NCBI RefSeq assembly: GCF_014195535.1
Contig: NZ_JACIBY010000022.1
Span: 31,838 to 95,837, forward strand
Length of the DNA stretch: 64,000 nt
Source of the DNA: Runella defluvii
Lineage (GTDB): Bacteria; Bacteroidota; Bacteroidia; Cytophagales; Spirosomataceae
Direction of reading: 5' to 3'
The translations under genes and the position numbers were made by a program. The first letter of the stretch is position 1; each line of letters opens with the position of its first letter. Of this stretch, positions 33,390 through 43,397 are shown one piece after another. The notes under the pieces were generated by a model, which saw nothing but the letters and a program-made list of their open reading frames with translations, was not told the origin of the DNA and did no database searches.

Positions 33390-33815
33390 ATGTTAATTGG
33401 AGAATTGTCAAATAAAACAGGCTTGTCCAGAGACACCATCCGCTTTTACGAAAAACAAGGTTTGATTGCAATTGGACGTAAAGAAAGACGGTTCAACAAC
33501 TATAAAGAATATTCGGAAGAAACGCTTCAAAATCTGCTTGCCATCAAAAGGATAAAAAATTTTGGGTTTACCTTAAATGAAACAGCAGATTTTTTAGCAT
33601 TGTTAGCCTCCAATACAGCTTCGTGCGATAACGTGTCGCAAAAAATGCTTGAAAAAGTGACGCTTATAGACGAAAAAATAAAGGCATTACAAGAACTACG
33701 CAATAGTATGCTGAACGGAGTTAATAATTGTTTGAGTTGCTGTATGCCCAATGATGAATCAACGAACTGCATGATGCTGACGGATGATAAGTTCGCTCTA
33801 TCGCCAGCATCATAG
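33390..33815 (+). CDS. MerR-family metal-responsive regulator
   Basis: A 141-residue MerR protein: the helix-turn-helix LIGELSNKTGLSRDTIRFYE starts at residue 2, followed by the long dimerisation helix and Cys residues (TASCDNVSQ near 74, NNCLSCCMPNDESTNC near 112-127) that could bind a soft metal such as Hg, Pb or Cd. The ATG at 33390 puts the HTH at the very N-terminus as usual. It is divergent from the MerT-like gene and converges on the P1B-2 ATPase gene. Confidence 0.9.
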   Translation: MLIGELSNKTGLSRDTIRFYEKQGLIAIGRKERRFNNYKEYSEETLQNLLAIKRIKNFGFTLNETADFLALLASNTASCDNVSQKMLEKVTLIDEKIKALQELRNSMLNGVNNCLSCCMPNDESTNCMMLTDDKFALSPAS

Positions 33816-33829
33816 AACATATTCTTATC

Positions 33830-35806
33830 TTATATTTTCTTACCCTGAATCCGATAAGCATTCAAAATAGCCAACAGAGCCACACCCACATCGGCAAACA
33901 CGGCTTCCCAAAGTGTAGCAATGCCACCTGCACCGAGCAACATCACGGCGATTTTTACGCCCATGGCCAACGAAATATTCTGCCAAACGATTGATTTGGT
34001 AATTTTTCCGATTTTGATGGCCGACACGATTTTGTGTGGCTGATCATTCTGAATCACAATATCGGCAGTTTCGATGGTCGCATCTGAACCCATGCCGCCC
34101 ATGGCGATTCCTGCATCAGCGAGAGCTATCACAGGAGCATCGTTCACCCCATCACCGACAAAAGCGAGTTTTCTGCCTTGGTTTTTAAGTTCCTGTACTT
34201 TTTCTACCTTTCCTTCGGGCAGCAAATCGCCGTAGGCTTGGGTAATGCCGAGTTGGTCGGCTACTTTTTTGACTACTGTTGTTTTATCACCCGACAGCAT
34301 GACGGTTTCGATACCCAACACCTTCAAATCAGCGACGGTTTGGCTGGCATCTTCTTTGACTTCATCGGCAATGGTGATGTAGCCAGTGTATTGATTGCCA
34401 ATGGCAACCACAACGATTGTTTCAACGATTTGCTCTAATTCAACTGGGTATGAGATACTAAATTTTTGTAATAATTTGAGATTACCCGCCAAAACTGTTT
34501 TGTTGTCAACAATCCCTTTTAACCCATGTCCCGAAATTTCTTCTACCTCTTCTACTTTTGTTTGTAGCCATTTTGTGCTTTGCTCATTAGCATATTCTAC
34601 AACAGCCTTGGCAACAGGGTGAGTAGAGTTACTTTCGAGAGCAGCAGTTAATTCTATAAATTTACTTTTACCAAGGTTTGTTTTTACTTCCTGTACCTTA
34701 AAAACGCCTTTGGTAAGTGTCCCTGTTTTGTCTGAAACAACCGTATTAATTTCGGTTAGCACGTCTAAAAAGTTAGCTCCTTTTACCAAAATGCCATTGC
34801 GAGAAGCTAATCCAATACCTCCAAAGTAACCCAATGGAATTGAGACTGTTAACGCACACGGGCAGGCAATCACCAAAAACACCATACCTCGATACAGCCA
34901 CTGATTGAACGAATAATCTTGAACAAATAAGTAGGGCAAAAGGCAAATGGCAATGGCCAAGAGGAAAACAACGGGTGTGTAAACTTTGGCTAAACGGCTG
35001 ATAAGCAATTGAGTAGGTGCTTTTCGGGCAGTAGCCTCCTGCACCATTTCTAAGATACGGGAGAGTTTGGAATCTTTGAAAGCAGTGGTTACTTTCAGTT
35101 CAATCACTTTATCCAAGTTAATCATTCCTGCTAATACTGCTTCGCCCGTACGCTTGGTGTCAGGGCGAGACTCGCCCGTAAGAGCTGCGGTATTAAAACT
35201 GGCATTATCAGTAAGCAAGGTACTATCCAAGGCTACTTTTTCGCCAGGCTTTATCATAATCGTTTCACCGATTTGTACTGATGCAGGGCTGACTGTTTGT
35301 TGCGCTCCGTTTCGTAGTACGGTTACGGTATCAGGACGAACATCCAAGAGGGCTTTAATAGAACGCTTGGAGCGATTGACGGCCAAATCTTGAAACAATT
35401 CACCGATTTCGTAGAAAATCATGACGGCAACGCCTTCGCTGTATTCGCCGATGTAAAATGCCCCCAGCGTAGCAACGGACATGAGTGTAAACTCATTAAA
35501 AAAATCGCCCCGTCGTAGCGATCGAAAAGCCCGTTCGAGGGTGTTGTAACCCGCCAGCAGGTAGGCGAGCGTCATCAAAGCGATTTCGACGGGTTTGGAG
35601 ACTTCTATCTTGGCAAGTTGCGTAAGTGCCACAAAGCCCAATAAAATGACTAAGCTCACCCACAGTCGCCAGCGGCTTTTCAGCAGGTTTTCTTCACCCG
35701 ATTCTTCATCGTGGTCATGTCCGTCGTTATCGCTATGTGTTGTTGTTTGTACTTCTATCGGCTTTTCGCAGCAATCATCTGTATGATTTTGCACTTTCTT
35801 TTCCAT
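33830..35806 (-). CDS. Zn/Cd/Pb-exporting P1B-2 ATPase
   Basis: A 658-residue P-type ATPase. It lacks an HMA domain; its N-terminus is instead rich in His, Asp and Cys (DDCCEKP, DNDGHDHDEES), a metal-binding tail. Motifs: ACPCALTVSIPLGYFGGIGL, DKTGTLTKGVF, GDGVNDAPVIALADAGIAMG, and in the last helices VKIAVMLLGAGG and ADVGVALLAILNA, where the Lys and Asp define the divalent P1B-2 class (ZntA/CadA). It would export Zn(II), Cd(II) or Pb(II). Confidence 0.93.
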   Translation of the reverse strand: MEKKVQNHTDDCCEKPIEVQTTTHSDNDGHDHDEESGEENLLKSRWRLWVSLVILLGFVALTQLAKIEVSKPVEIALMTLAYLLAGYNTLERAFRSLRRGDFFNEFTLMSVATLGAFYIGEYSEGVAVMIFYEIGELFQDLAVNRSKRSIKALLDVRPDTVTVLRNGAQQTVSPASVQIGETIMIKPGEKVALDSTLLTDNASFNTAALTGESRPDTKRTGEAVLAGMINLDKVIELKVTTAFKDSKLSRILEMVQEATARKAPTQLLISRLAKVYTPVVFLLAIAICLLPYLFVQDYSFNQWLYRGMVFLVIACPCALTVSIPLGYFGGIGLASRNGILVKGANFLDVLTEINTVVSDKTGTLTKGVFKVQEVKTNLGKSKFIELTAALESNSTHPVAKAVVEYANEQSTKWLQTKVEEVEEISGHGLKGIVDNKTVLAGNLKLLQKFSISYPVELEQIVETIVVVAIGNQYTGYITIADEVKEDASQTVADLKVLGIETVMLSGDKTTVVKKVADQLGITQAYGDLLPEGKVEKVQELKNQGRKLAFVGDGVNDAPVIALADAGIAMGGMGSDATIETADIVIQNDQPHKIVSAIKIGKITKSIVWQNISLAMGVKIAVMLLGAGGIATLWEAVFADVGVALLAILNAYRIQGKKI

Positions 35807-35818
35807 GGAAATAATCAG

Positions 35819-36442
35819 TTAGAATTCGATAAAGAAATTGAGAATGGCTAAGGCAATTAGCGTCAGCCCTGTAATGAGATTTTCGTTATGTTCAAACCAG
35901 TGGGCATTGATAAGTCGTAACCCTCGACCAGCTACCCAGACCATGAGGAGCATTCCTGCGAGGGTCACCAAGTTATAGATAAGTGCCACCAAACCCAATG
36001 CTTGCCAGCCCAATGCCCCAGCACTCAGGAAATAAGCGTTGATTTCCATGCAGGGCGACAGGAACATACCGAGGCAAAGTGAGAACAAGAGCGTTTTGAA
36101 TGATTTACCCTTTTGTTGTTGGGTATCAATGTGTTCGTGGGCGTGTTGGTGTCGCAGGTGTTGCATCAGATACCAAAGCCCCAACATGAGCAGTACGGCA
36201 GGAATCACACTCTCAGCGAGTTGATGATAATTTTCGGCTAACTTGTAGCCAGCCAAGCCAACGATTAGCCCTAAAATAGTGGTACTAATCGTATGGGCAA
36301 GTCCTGCCAAAGCTGTTACAGTAAGTGTGCGGCTTTCGGTCCAGCGTTCCGTTTTGCCAATGGTGACAAAGGGTAGCCAATGACTGGGAATCAGAGCGTG
36401 TAAAATGCTCAGTATCAATGAGCCGATGAGGATTTGGTTCAT
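35819..36442 (-). CDS. polytopic membrane protein, possible metal transporter
   Basis: A 207-residue protein with about six transmembrane helices, a His-rich loop (QHLRHQHAHEHIDTQQQ) and HALIPSHWLPF near the N-terminus plus FLSPCMEINAYF in the middle. This resembles the TauE/UreH/RcnA-like membrane families found beside metal ATPases in Bacteroidota. The ATG at 36442 is preferred. It ends 12 bp before the start of the P1B-2 ATPase, so they share an operon and probably a substrate. Confidence 0.7.
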   Translation of the reverse strand: MNQILIGSLILSILHALIPSHWLPFVTIGKTERWTESRTLTVTALAGLAHTISTTILGLIVGLAGYKLAENYHQLAESVIPAVLLMLGLWYLMQHLRHQHAHEHIDTQQQKGKSFKTLLFSLCLGMFLSPCMEINAYFLSAGALGWQALGLVALIYNLVTLAGMLLMVWVAGRGLRLINAHWFEHNENLITGLTLIALAILNFFIEF

Positions 36443-36492
36443 ATTTTGCTTGTTGGGGGGTATCTGATTCTTGACTTCCAAACATTTAAAAG

Positions 36493-37224
36493 TTATGTCA
36501 CCATTCCTACTAAAAGAAAGATAAGAAAACCGATAAAAAACATACTGGTTTGTAAGAGGGTTTCTTTTTCTTCATGAGCTTCGATGAGTAGTTCTTCTGT
36601 AACTAAAAACAGCAAGGCAGCTAATCCAAACGATAAAACCAGTTCAAGCATTTCTTGTGATAAACTTGACAATAAAGTAATTCCCAAAACGGCTCCTGCA
36701 AAGAACATTAAGCCCAGAACGAATAAAATAATTAGGTTCTTTTGTTTAGAGATATTGCTTTTGCTGCAAGCCAGCACAACAGCTAAGCCCAATGAAAAGA
36801 CCTCAAATGCCAATGCTATTGATAGCAAAATACCTTCAATATTTCCTGCGGCAAAGCCTACGCCTAACAACAAACCGTCTATCACCATATCTATCCCCAA
36901 AGCAATTAACAGTCCCATTGGTAAAGCTTTTGCATTTCTATTTTCTTCGCTTTTTGATTCAAATTTTTCAGCGAAATATTTTATGAAAAGCATAGTAACA
37001 ATGCCTAATCCGAAGCCAATGCCTACCTCTATGGGTTTGTGTTCTTTAATAATATCAGGCAACAACTCTACGGCAACCACCGAAAAAACCACGCCCGCAG
37101 CAAAATGTAACACCGAACTTCGAAATACTCCGCTTGGTTTTCGGAATAAGCCCACAATTCCCCCCAAAACAATAGAAATGACTGGGATTAGTGCATAAAG
37201 GATAACGTCTAAAAATTTTGTCAT
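36493..37224 (-). CDS. ZIP-family metal transporter
   Basis: A 243-residue protein with eight hydrophobic segments. Helix 2 has HFAAGVVFSVVAVELLPDI, helix 4 ALGIDMVIDGLLLGVGF and helix 5 ALAFEVFSLGLAVVL, the metal-binding positions of ZIP proteins, here with Asp/Glu in place of some His. ZIP proteins carry divalent metals towards the cytoplasm, an unexpected direction within an efflux cluster; some homologues work outward. Confidence 0.85.
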   Translation of the reverse strand: MTKFLDVILYALIPVISIVLGGIVGLFRKPSGVFRSSVLHFAAGVVFSVVAVELLPDIIKEHKPIEVGIGFGLGIVTMLFIKYFAEKFESKSEENRNAKALPMGLLIALGIDMVIDGLLLGVGFAAGNIEGILLSIALAFEVFSLGLAVVLACSKSNISKQKNLIILFVLGLMFFAGAVLGITLLSSLSQEMLELVLSFGLAALLFLVTEELLIEAHEEKETLLQTSMFFIGFLIFLLVGMVT

Positions 37225-37290
37225 GAACTTTAAAAAAAGCGTTTTTTTAGTGCGATAAATGGATTGTTAGGCATTGTTTGTTTAGGTTAT

Positions 37291-38538
37291 TCAATGTCCA
37301 TGCTCATCTCCACCCTCAGCGTTTGCGATGGATGATTGTAAATAGTAAGACCCTTTTGTGACGAGTTTTGCACCCGCTGGAATCGCTTCCAAAGGCGTAA
37401 CCTGAACGTATCCTAATTGCGTTGTGCCTGTTTTTACTTCAATTCGCTTGAAATGCACGCCAGTATCTTCTTCATGGACTTTTTCGCCCGTTTTGTGTTC
37501 GTGTTTTTCTTCGGCTTCATGAATAAAAATAAATTCTTTGCCTTCGGCTTTTACAATGGCATCAATCGGTAGGGTATTCACATCACTATTGCCAATATCA
37601 ATCAAAGCATTGACATACATACCTGGGATTAAACCAATATTCAGATTATTAATATTGGCACGGACTGCCACCGATTTCGTTTCCTTCTGAAAGGCTTTGC
37701 CAATGCTGAAAATCTTGCCGACAATCTCTTTATTGCCTTGATTAGTAAGTACAAAACGTAAATTTTGCCCTACTTTTATTTTAAAGAGGTCTTTTTCGTA
37801 AACCAATAATTCAACGTACATTTCTGAATTATCTACAATTGAAAACAAAGAAGTATTCGCCGAAACGTTACTCCCTATTTTTACATTTACGGCGGTGATA
37901 TAACCAGAAATTGGGGCGGTAATGACAATAGTAGTAGAGTTGCCATTACCACTGAGTAGCAGGTTTTGCTCTAAAATCTCGATTTGCTGCTGGGTTATTT
38001 TTATTTTATTATTCACCAAATCAAGTTCTGAACTGACTTTTTGAAACGTTTTTTTAGCCGTGACATTTTCATCACTCAATTCTTTTTGTCGGGCAAAATC
38101 TAAATCCAAAAATTCCTTGTTGACTTTGGCTTGTTGCAATTCTTCCGTCAATTTTGCTTTTTCAAGGCGAAGGTTATTAAACTCCATACTCTGAAAAGTG
38201 GCAAGTGATTGTCCTTTTTTTACATATTGCCCATCAATGACGGCAATTGTTTTGACAATTCCGCCCATAAAAGCCGATACATCCGCTTGATTTTGAGGTG
38301 GTAACTGGGTGTACCCGTTGGTTGTGATGACTTCGCTCAGGTTTTTCTTTTCAAAATTGCCGAAGACAATTTGTGCCGCTTTTACTTGGGCAGGCGTAAG
38401 TTCTACCACGTTTTTTGCGTCGTCGTGGTGTTCTTCGGCTTGGGTGGTTTCCGCTTTTTTGTCGCAAGAGGAAAGGAGCAAAAAGCAAAGGGCAAAAGCC
38501 GTGCTTACTGAAAAAATATTTTTTATATTGAATTTCAT
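37291..38538 (-). CDS. czcB: CzcB-type RND periplasmic adaptor, lipoprotein
   Basis: A 415-residue membrane fusion protein with a lipobox (LLLSSCDK, Cys near residue 25), a His-rich N-terminus (EEHHDDAK), a barrel-sandwich hybrid around PPQNQADVSAFMGGIVKTI, a long helical hairpin (residues about 120-190), a beta-barrel domain, and a His-rich insertion KHEHKTGEKVHEED near residue 350. It ends in GGDEHGH. It follows the pump gene by 12 bp and would link it with the outer membrane; the His residues suggest Zn/Co/Cd. Confidence 0.9.
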   Translation of the reverse strand: MKFNIKNIFSVSTAFALCFLLLSSCDKKAETTQAEEHHDDAKNVVELTPAQVKAAQIVFGNFEKKNLSEVITTNGYTQLPPQNQADVSAFMGGIVKTIAVIDGQYVKKGQSLATFQSMEFNNLRLEKAKLTEELQQAKVNKEFLDLDFARQKELSDENVTAKKTFQKVSSELDLVNNKIKITQQQIEILEQNLLLSGNGNSTTIVITAPISGYITAVNVKIGSNVSANTSLFSIVDNSEMYVELLVYEKDLFKIKVGQNLRFVLTNQGNKEIVGKIFSIGKAFQKETKSVAVRANINNLNIGLIPGMYVNALIDIGNSDVNTLPIDAIVKAEGKEFIFIHEAEEKHEHKTGEKVHEEDTGVHFKRIEVKTGTTQLGYVQVTPLEAIPAGAKLVTKGSYYLQSSIANAEGGDEHGH

Positions 38539-38550
38539 TGTTTCAAAAAT

Positions 38551-41500
38551 TTAGTTGTTCAACAAATACTGGATATTGAGGATGTTTTGGTTCAAATTAA
38601 GAATGGCTTGCAAGTAATTCCGCTGAATACTCAAAACCGTTTCTAATCCTTGCAGGTACTCCACATAACCCGCTTCGCCACTTTGATAGGCTTTGGTGGC
38701 ATTTTTGGAGATAATTTCGGCATTGGGCAAAGCCGTTTGAGTAAAATAATCAAGCAGCGATTGATTAACCCTGTGTTCCTGAATTTGCTGCAAAAGCTGA
38801 CTATTGAGCTGATTTTTCAGGTATTCAGCATTTTTTTGTTGGATTTGAATATCCGTTTCCGAGGCGTTGATGCGAGCTTTACTGGCTTTGCCAAAAATGG
38901 GGATACTTACGCCCAAGGTTACTCCTTGAAAACGGGGTACTCCATTGTAATAAACCGCTTTGTCGTCAACTTGTTGGCTTCCTGTGAGCGATTGTAGAAA
39001 ATAGCCCGCCGAAAAATCAGGTTTTCGCAGGGCTTTCTCTACGTTTTTATTGGCCGCTGCTATTTCAAGTTGTTGCAACGCTATTTGTAACATTGGGTTT
39101 TGGGTGATAAGCGCCGAATCGCTGCTAAAAAGTTTTGAGGGTAAAAACTCATTTTCGGCAAGCGTAAAATCATTATTGAGATTCAAAATGCTTTTTAATT
39201 TGATTTTTTCACTCACAATCAAACCATCATTTTGCTTTATTATTTGTACCAACTCCTGCTGTTTGGTTTCGGCAGTCGTTTTTTCCAATAGATTACTCTC
39301 GCCCGTTTTGAATTTGAGGCTGGCCGCTTTGACGAATGTTTGTAAATACTCATCTTGCTTTTGAAGTAATTGATTCAGAGCAGTGAGATACAAAATGGTG
39401 TTCCAAGACTGCCGAATCTGAAAGGCTATGTCATACTTCGTAGCCACCAATTTCAGTTCGCTACTTTTGATGTATTCATTGATTAAGCCTCTTTTGGCTT
39501 GAAACTGAAACGGACTAAACCCTTGCGAAATGCTAAAATTTTGGTCGAAACTACGGGTATTATACTGCCCAAGCATGGCATTGATGTTGGTTTTGGGCAA
39601 TTCGACCGCCGTTGGTTTTAGCTGATTTTGCAACTTGACGGCCAGTTCATTGGCTTGCACAAGGCCATTGTTTTTAGTACCCAACTCAATGGCTTGTTGG
39701 AGATTGAGAGAAGTTTGAGCCTGAACATTTCCGCCCAAAAACAACCCAATTAAGATTATGGCCGATGTAATGTTTGTTTTTTTGCTGGTTTTTATGCCTT
39801 TTTCAAGCAATAAATACAAAATCGGCAAAACAATAAGCGTCAGTAAAGTGGCCGTTAATAAGCCTCCAATCACAACAGTTGCCAATGGTTTTTGAACTTC
39901 CGCCCCTGAACCGTTGCTTAATGCCATGGGTAAAAAACCCATGGAGGCCACTGCCGCCGTCATGACCACAGGTCGCAAACGAACTTTTGTCCCTTCCCTG
40001 ATTCTATCCAATACATTGTCCCAACCTTCGGCTTTGAGTTGGTTAAAATAGCCAATCAGCACGATTCCGTTTAGAACCGCCACGCCAAACAAGGCAATGA
40101 AGCCAATTCCTGCCGAAATGCTGAACGGCATTCCACGCAACCAAAGCGCAAACACGCCGCCAATGGCAGAAAGGGGAATAGCGGTAAAAATCAATAAAGA
40201 TTGCTTTACGGAATTGAAAGTGAAGAAAAGTAACACAAAAATCAGCAGCAAAGCCACAGGAACGGCCACCGAAAGGCGTTTATTGGCCTCGACCAAATTT
40301 TCAAATTGGCCGCCGTAGGTTACATAATAGCCTTCGGGGAGTTTGAGTTTGGTGTCTATGATGGCTTGGATGTTGTTGACGACGCTTTTTACGTCACGAC
40401 CACGCACATTTAACCCGATGACGATTCTTCTTCTGCCGTTTTCTCTACTGATTTGGGCCGGGCCTTGCTCAATGCTTACCTCCGCTACTTGTTCTAATGG
40501 AATCTGATTGCCATTTGGCAGGCTCACAAAAATATTTTTTACATTAGAAATATCCTGACGAAAATCTTTGTCTAACCGCACCACCAATTCATATCGCCTT
40601 TCACCTTCATATACTTTGCCCGTGGCTTCGCCAGCAAAGCCCGTTCTGATTACTTTGTTTAAGTCGCCTACATTTAGGCCATACAAAGCCAATTTATCAG
40701 GATTATACCGCACTGTAATTTGTGGCATCCCCGTTATACGTTCTGCTTTTATATCGGCCACGCCTTCAACATTGCCAATTAAGCCAATGGCAGTAGTGGC
40801 AGTAGCTGCTAATTTTTCTAAATCTTCGCCGAAAATTTTAATGGCTACATCGCTTCTTACACCTGTCATTAATTCATTGAAACGCATCTGAATCGGTTGT
40901 GAAATCTCGAAGCCTACCCCTGGGATTTGCTCCAATTCTTCCTTCATCAAATCAGCCAATTCGTAGAAATCCTGGGTGGTTGTCCATTCTTTTTTAGGTT
41001 TTAGAATGACAATCATATCTCCCGATTCAATAGGCATGGGGTCGGTTGGAATTTCAGCAGAGCCAATTTTTGTAACTACTTCCACCACTTCGGGAAACTT
41101 TGTTTTCAAAATTTTCTCTAATTTGGTTGATGTTTCAATGCTCATACTCAACGAACTTCCATTAGCATTTCGAAAGGTAATAGCATAATCTCCTTCTTCT
41201 AAGGTGGGGATAAATTCACCCCCCATTCTACTAAAAACAAATAAAGCAAAGAAAAACAAAGCGACTGATATACCCAAAATCAAAGCCTTCATGCGCAGGG
41301 CTTTGTCTAAAATGGGTTGGTAGAAACGGTAAATGACATTAATGATTTTATCGGAAATAGTCTTTTTATGGTTAATCGTTTTGCTCAAAAACAAAGCCGA
41401 AGCCATCGGAACGTAGGTAAGTGACAAAATAAAAGCCCCCAAAATAGCAAACGTAACCGTTTGGGCCATGGGTTTAAACATCTTACCTTCTGTGCCAACC

Positions 41501-42891
41501 AGTGCCAAAATGGGCAAATAAACGATTAGGATGATGATTTCGCCAAAAGCCGCACTACTTCTAATTTTACTTGATGCACCAAAAACCTCCTCATCCATCT
41601 GTTGGGCAGTTAATTGCCCTTCTTTATTCAGGTGCAACCGATGAATAACGGCCTCCACAATAATGACGGCCCCATCTACAATCAATCCGAAATCTATGGC
41701 GCCCAAACTCATCAGGTTGCCACTCACGCCAAATAGATTCATCATACTAACAGCAAAAAGCAACGCCAAGGGTATTACTGAGGCTACTACCAAACCTGCA
41801 CGCCAATTTCCAAGCAATAAAACCAATACAAAAATTACAATCAAAGCGCCTTCAAGTAGGTTGGTTTGCACCGTTCCGATGGCACTGTTCACTAATTTAG
41901 TACGGTCAATAAATGGCTCTAAGGCAATGCCTTCGGGCAATGATTTGCGAATTTGCTCCACTTTTTCTTTGGTTCGATTCACCACCGCCGACGAGTTTTC
42001 GCCTTTGAGCATCAGCACCATTCCGCCTACTACTTCGCCTTTACCGTCTTTGGTAACCGCCCCATAGCGCAAAGCTGAACCTTCCTGCACCTTTGCCACG
42101 TCACGAATCAAAATCGGTACACCATTGTTATTTTTTACTACTATTTTTTCAATGTCAGGAATAGATTTAACCATTCCCAAGGCCCTGATAAAATACACAT
42201 ACGGTTGTTTATCAATATAAGCTCCGCCCGTATTCTCGTTATTTTTTTCGAGGGCATCAAAAACATCCGTAATGGTCACGTTCATACTTTTCAGCCGGTC
42301 GGGCTGAACCGCAATTTCGTATTGTTTGAGGCTACCGCCCAAGGTTGTTACTTCTGCGATGCCTGGTGTACCCAACAACTGCGGTTTTACAATCCAGTCT
42401 TGAATACTTCGTAGTTTGGAAGCATTATACTGATTTTCAAAGCCTTTTTTGGCATAAATCACATATTGGTAAATCTCGCCCAAACCTGTACTGATAGGCG
42501 CTAATTCGGGCGTACCTATGCTTTGGGAAATTTGCCGTTCAGCCTCTTTTAGTTTCTCGCTGATTTGAGTTCTTGCCCAATAAATATCCACATCTTCCTC
42601 AAAAACCAAGGTAACGACACTTAATCCAAAGCGGCTGAAAGAACGCATTTCAACGGTTTTGGGAATGGTTTTCATCGTTTGTTCAATGGGATAGGTAATA
42701 AACTGTTCCACCTCTTGGGTGGCCAATGTAGGAGCATTGGTAATGACCTGAACCTGATTATTGGTAATATCAGGCAAGGCATCAATAGGCAGGCGGCTGA
42801 GGTTATAGATACCTACCAACACCAGTGCCAACGTAAATAAGCCTATGATAAACTTATTTTTTATTGAGAATTGAATGATTTTATCTAACAT
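38551..42891 (-). CDS. czcA: CzcA-type RND pump fused to a TolC-like outer membrane channel
   Basis: A 1446-residue fusion. Residues 1 to about 1035 are a heavy-metal RND pump (start MLDKIIQFSIKNKFIIG at 42891; helix-4 proton-relay segment AIDFGLIVDGAVIIVE). The Met triad of Cu/Ag pumps is absent (positions occupied by DYAITFRN, PMPIESGDM and RFNELMTG), which points to Zn/Co/Cd. The remaining 410 residues, from an internal signal-like stretch IILIGLFLGGNVQAQT, form an outer membrane factor (OMF/TolC) with two long coiled-coil repeats (ALRKPDFSAGYFLQ, YQSGEAGYVEYLQG). Such fusions are known in Bacteroidota. Cleavage after VQAQ may release the channel. Confidence 0.92.
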   Translation of the reverse strand: MLDKIIQFSIKNKFIIGLFTLALVLVGIYNLSRLPIDALPDITNNQVQVITNAPTLATQEVEQFITYPIEQTMKTIPKTVEMRSFSRFGLSVVTLVFEEDVDIYWARTQISEKLKEAERQISQSIGTPELAPISTGLGEIYQYVIYAKKGFENQYNASKLRSIQDWIVKPQLLGTPGIAEVTTLGGSLKQYEIAVQPDRLKSMNVTITDVFDALEKNNENTGGAYIDKQPYVYFIRALGMVKSIPDIEKIVVKNNNGVPILIRDVAKVQEGSALRYGAVTKDGKGEVVGGMVLMLKGENSSAVVNRTKEKVEQIRKSLPEGIALEPFIDRTKLVNSAIGTVQTNLLEGALIVIFVLVLLLGNWRAGLVVASVIPLALLFAVSMMNLFGVSGNLMSLGAIDFGLIVDGAVIIVEAVIHRLHLNKEGQLTAQQMDEEVFGASSKIRSSAAFGEIIILIVYLPILALVGTEGKMFKPMAQTVTFAILGAFILSLTYVPMASALFLSKTINHKKTISDKIINVIYRFYQPILDKALRMKALILGISVALFFFALFVFSRMGGEFIPTLEEGDYAITFRNANGSSLSMSIETSTKLEKILKTKFPEVVEVVTKIGSAEIPTDPMPIESGDMIVILKPKKEWTTTQDFYELADLMKEELEQIPGVGFEISQPIQMRFNELMTGVRSDVAIKIFGEDLEKLAATATTAIGLIGNVEGVADIKAERITGMPQITVRYNPDKLALYGLNVGDLNKVIRTGFAGEATGKVYEGERRYELVVRLDKDFRQDISNVKNIFVSLPNGNQIPLEQVAEVSIEQGPAQISRENGRRRIVIGLNVRGRDVKSVVNNIQAIIDTKLKLPEGYYVTYGGQFENLVEANKRLSVAVPVALLLIFVLLFFTFNSVKQSLLIFTAIPLSAIGGVFALWLRGMPFSISAGIGFIALFGVAVLNGIVLIGYFNQLKAEGWDNVLDRIREGTKVRLRPVVMTAAVASMGFLPMALSNGSGAEVQKPLATVVIGGLLTATLLTLIVLPILYLLLEKGIKTSKKTNITSAIILIGLFLGGNVQAQTSLNLQQAIELGTKNNGLVQANELAVKLQNQLKPTAVELPKTNINAMLGQYNTRSFDQNFSISQGFSPFQFQAKRGLINEYIKSSELKLVATKYDIAFQIRQSWNTILYLTALNQLLQKQDEYLQTFVKAASLKFKTGESNLLEKTTAETKQQELVQIIKQNDGLIVSEKIKLKSILNLNNDFTLAENEFLPSKLFSSDSALITQNPMLQIALQQLEIAAANKNVEKALRKPDFSAGYFLQSLTGSQQVDDKAVYYNGVPRFQGVTLGVSIPIFGKASKARINASETDIQIQQKNAEYLKNQLNSQLLQQIQEHRVNQSLLDYFTQTALPNAEIISKNATKAYQSGEAGYVEYLQGLETVLSIQRNYLQAILNLNQNILNIQYLLNN

Positions 42892-43009
42892 TTCTTTTGA
42901 ATCTAATTTTAAAAAATTGATACGAGCGGCGTTCCGCAAATGCCACAAATAATTATCCATGCCGATAGATACCTATCAGCATGAGGAAATGGCAATAAGA
43001 CTTTTAAAA

Positions 43010-43330
43010 TTAGATTTTAGGCGGTTGCCAGATATTTCCGTAGAAATTGGAAAAGAAAGAATCGTCGTGGAGAATATTTTTTACTCTTTGGGTAAAAAAG
43101 GAAGTTTGATTGTCAGGAACTGATACAGGAAAATGAAAACCAAATGAAATGATTGAGCCACAACAAGCACAAAAAGGCGAACATGATTCGGTGGTTTCTT
43201 GATGGTCGGTGTAGTTGGTTTGAGATGTTGATATTTTTCCATTATTCAATACATGACAGGCATCATTTCTGCATGGCAGACATGAAAGCACGAGTACATA
43301 CATGGATAATATGACAGCTAAAATTTTCAC
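43010..43330 (-). CDS. small exported Cys-rich protein (DUF6660-like)
   Basis: A 106-residue protein with a signal peptide (start at a GTG at 43330, reading VKILAVILSMYVLVLSCLPC) and Cys motifs LPCRNDACH and SCSPFCACCGS, then FHFPVSVPDN and a C-terminal FSNFYGNIWQPPKI. This matches the small proteins placed directly upstream of RND efflux genes in Bacteroidota. A -7 element TATATTTG ends 3 bases before the GTG, so the mRNA may be leaderless. Confidence 0.7.
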   Translation of the reverse strand: MKILAVILSMYVLVLSCLPCRNDACHVLNNGKISTSQTNYTDHQETTESCSPFCACCGSIISFGFHFPVSVPDNQTSFFTQRVKNILHDDSFFSNFYGNIWQPPKI

Positions 43331-43397
43331 ACGGCAAATATAAGTTAAAATGTTGTGAAACAGGGTTTCAGAATGACAATTTACATCTAAATTGGAA

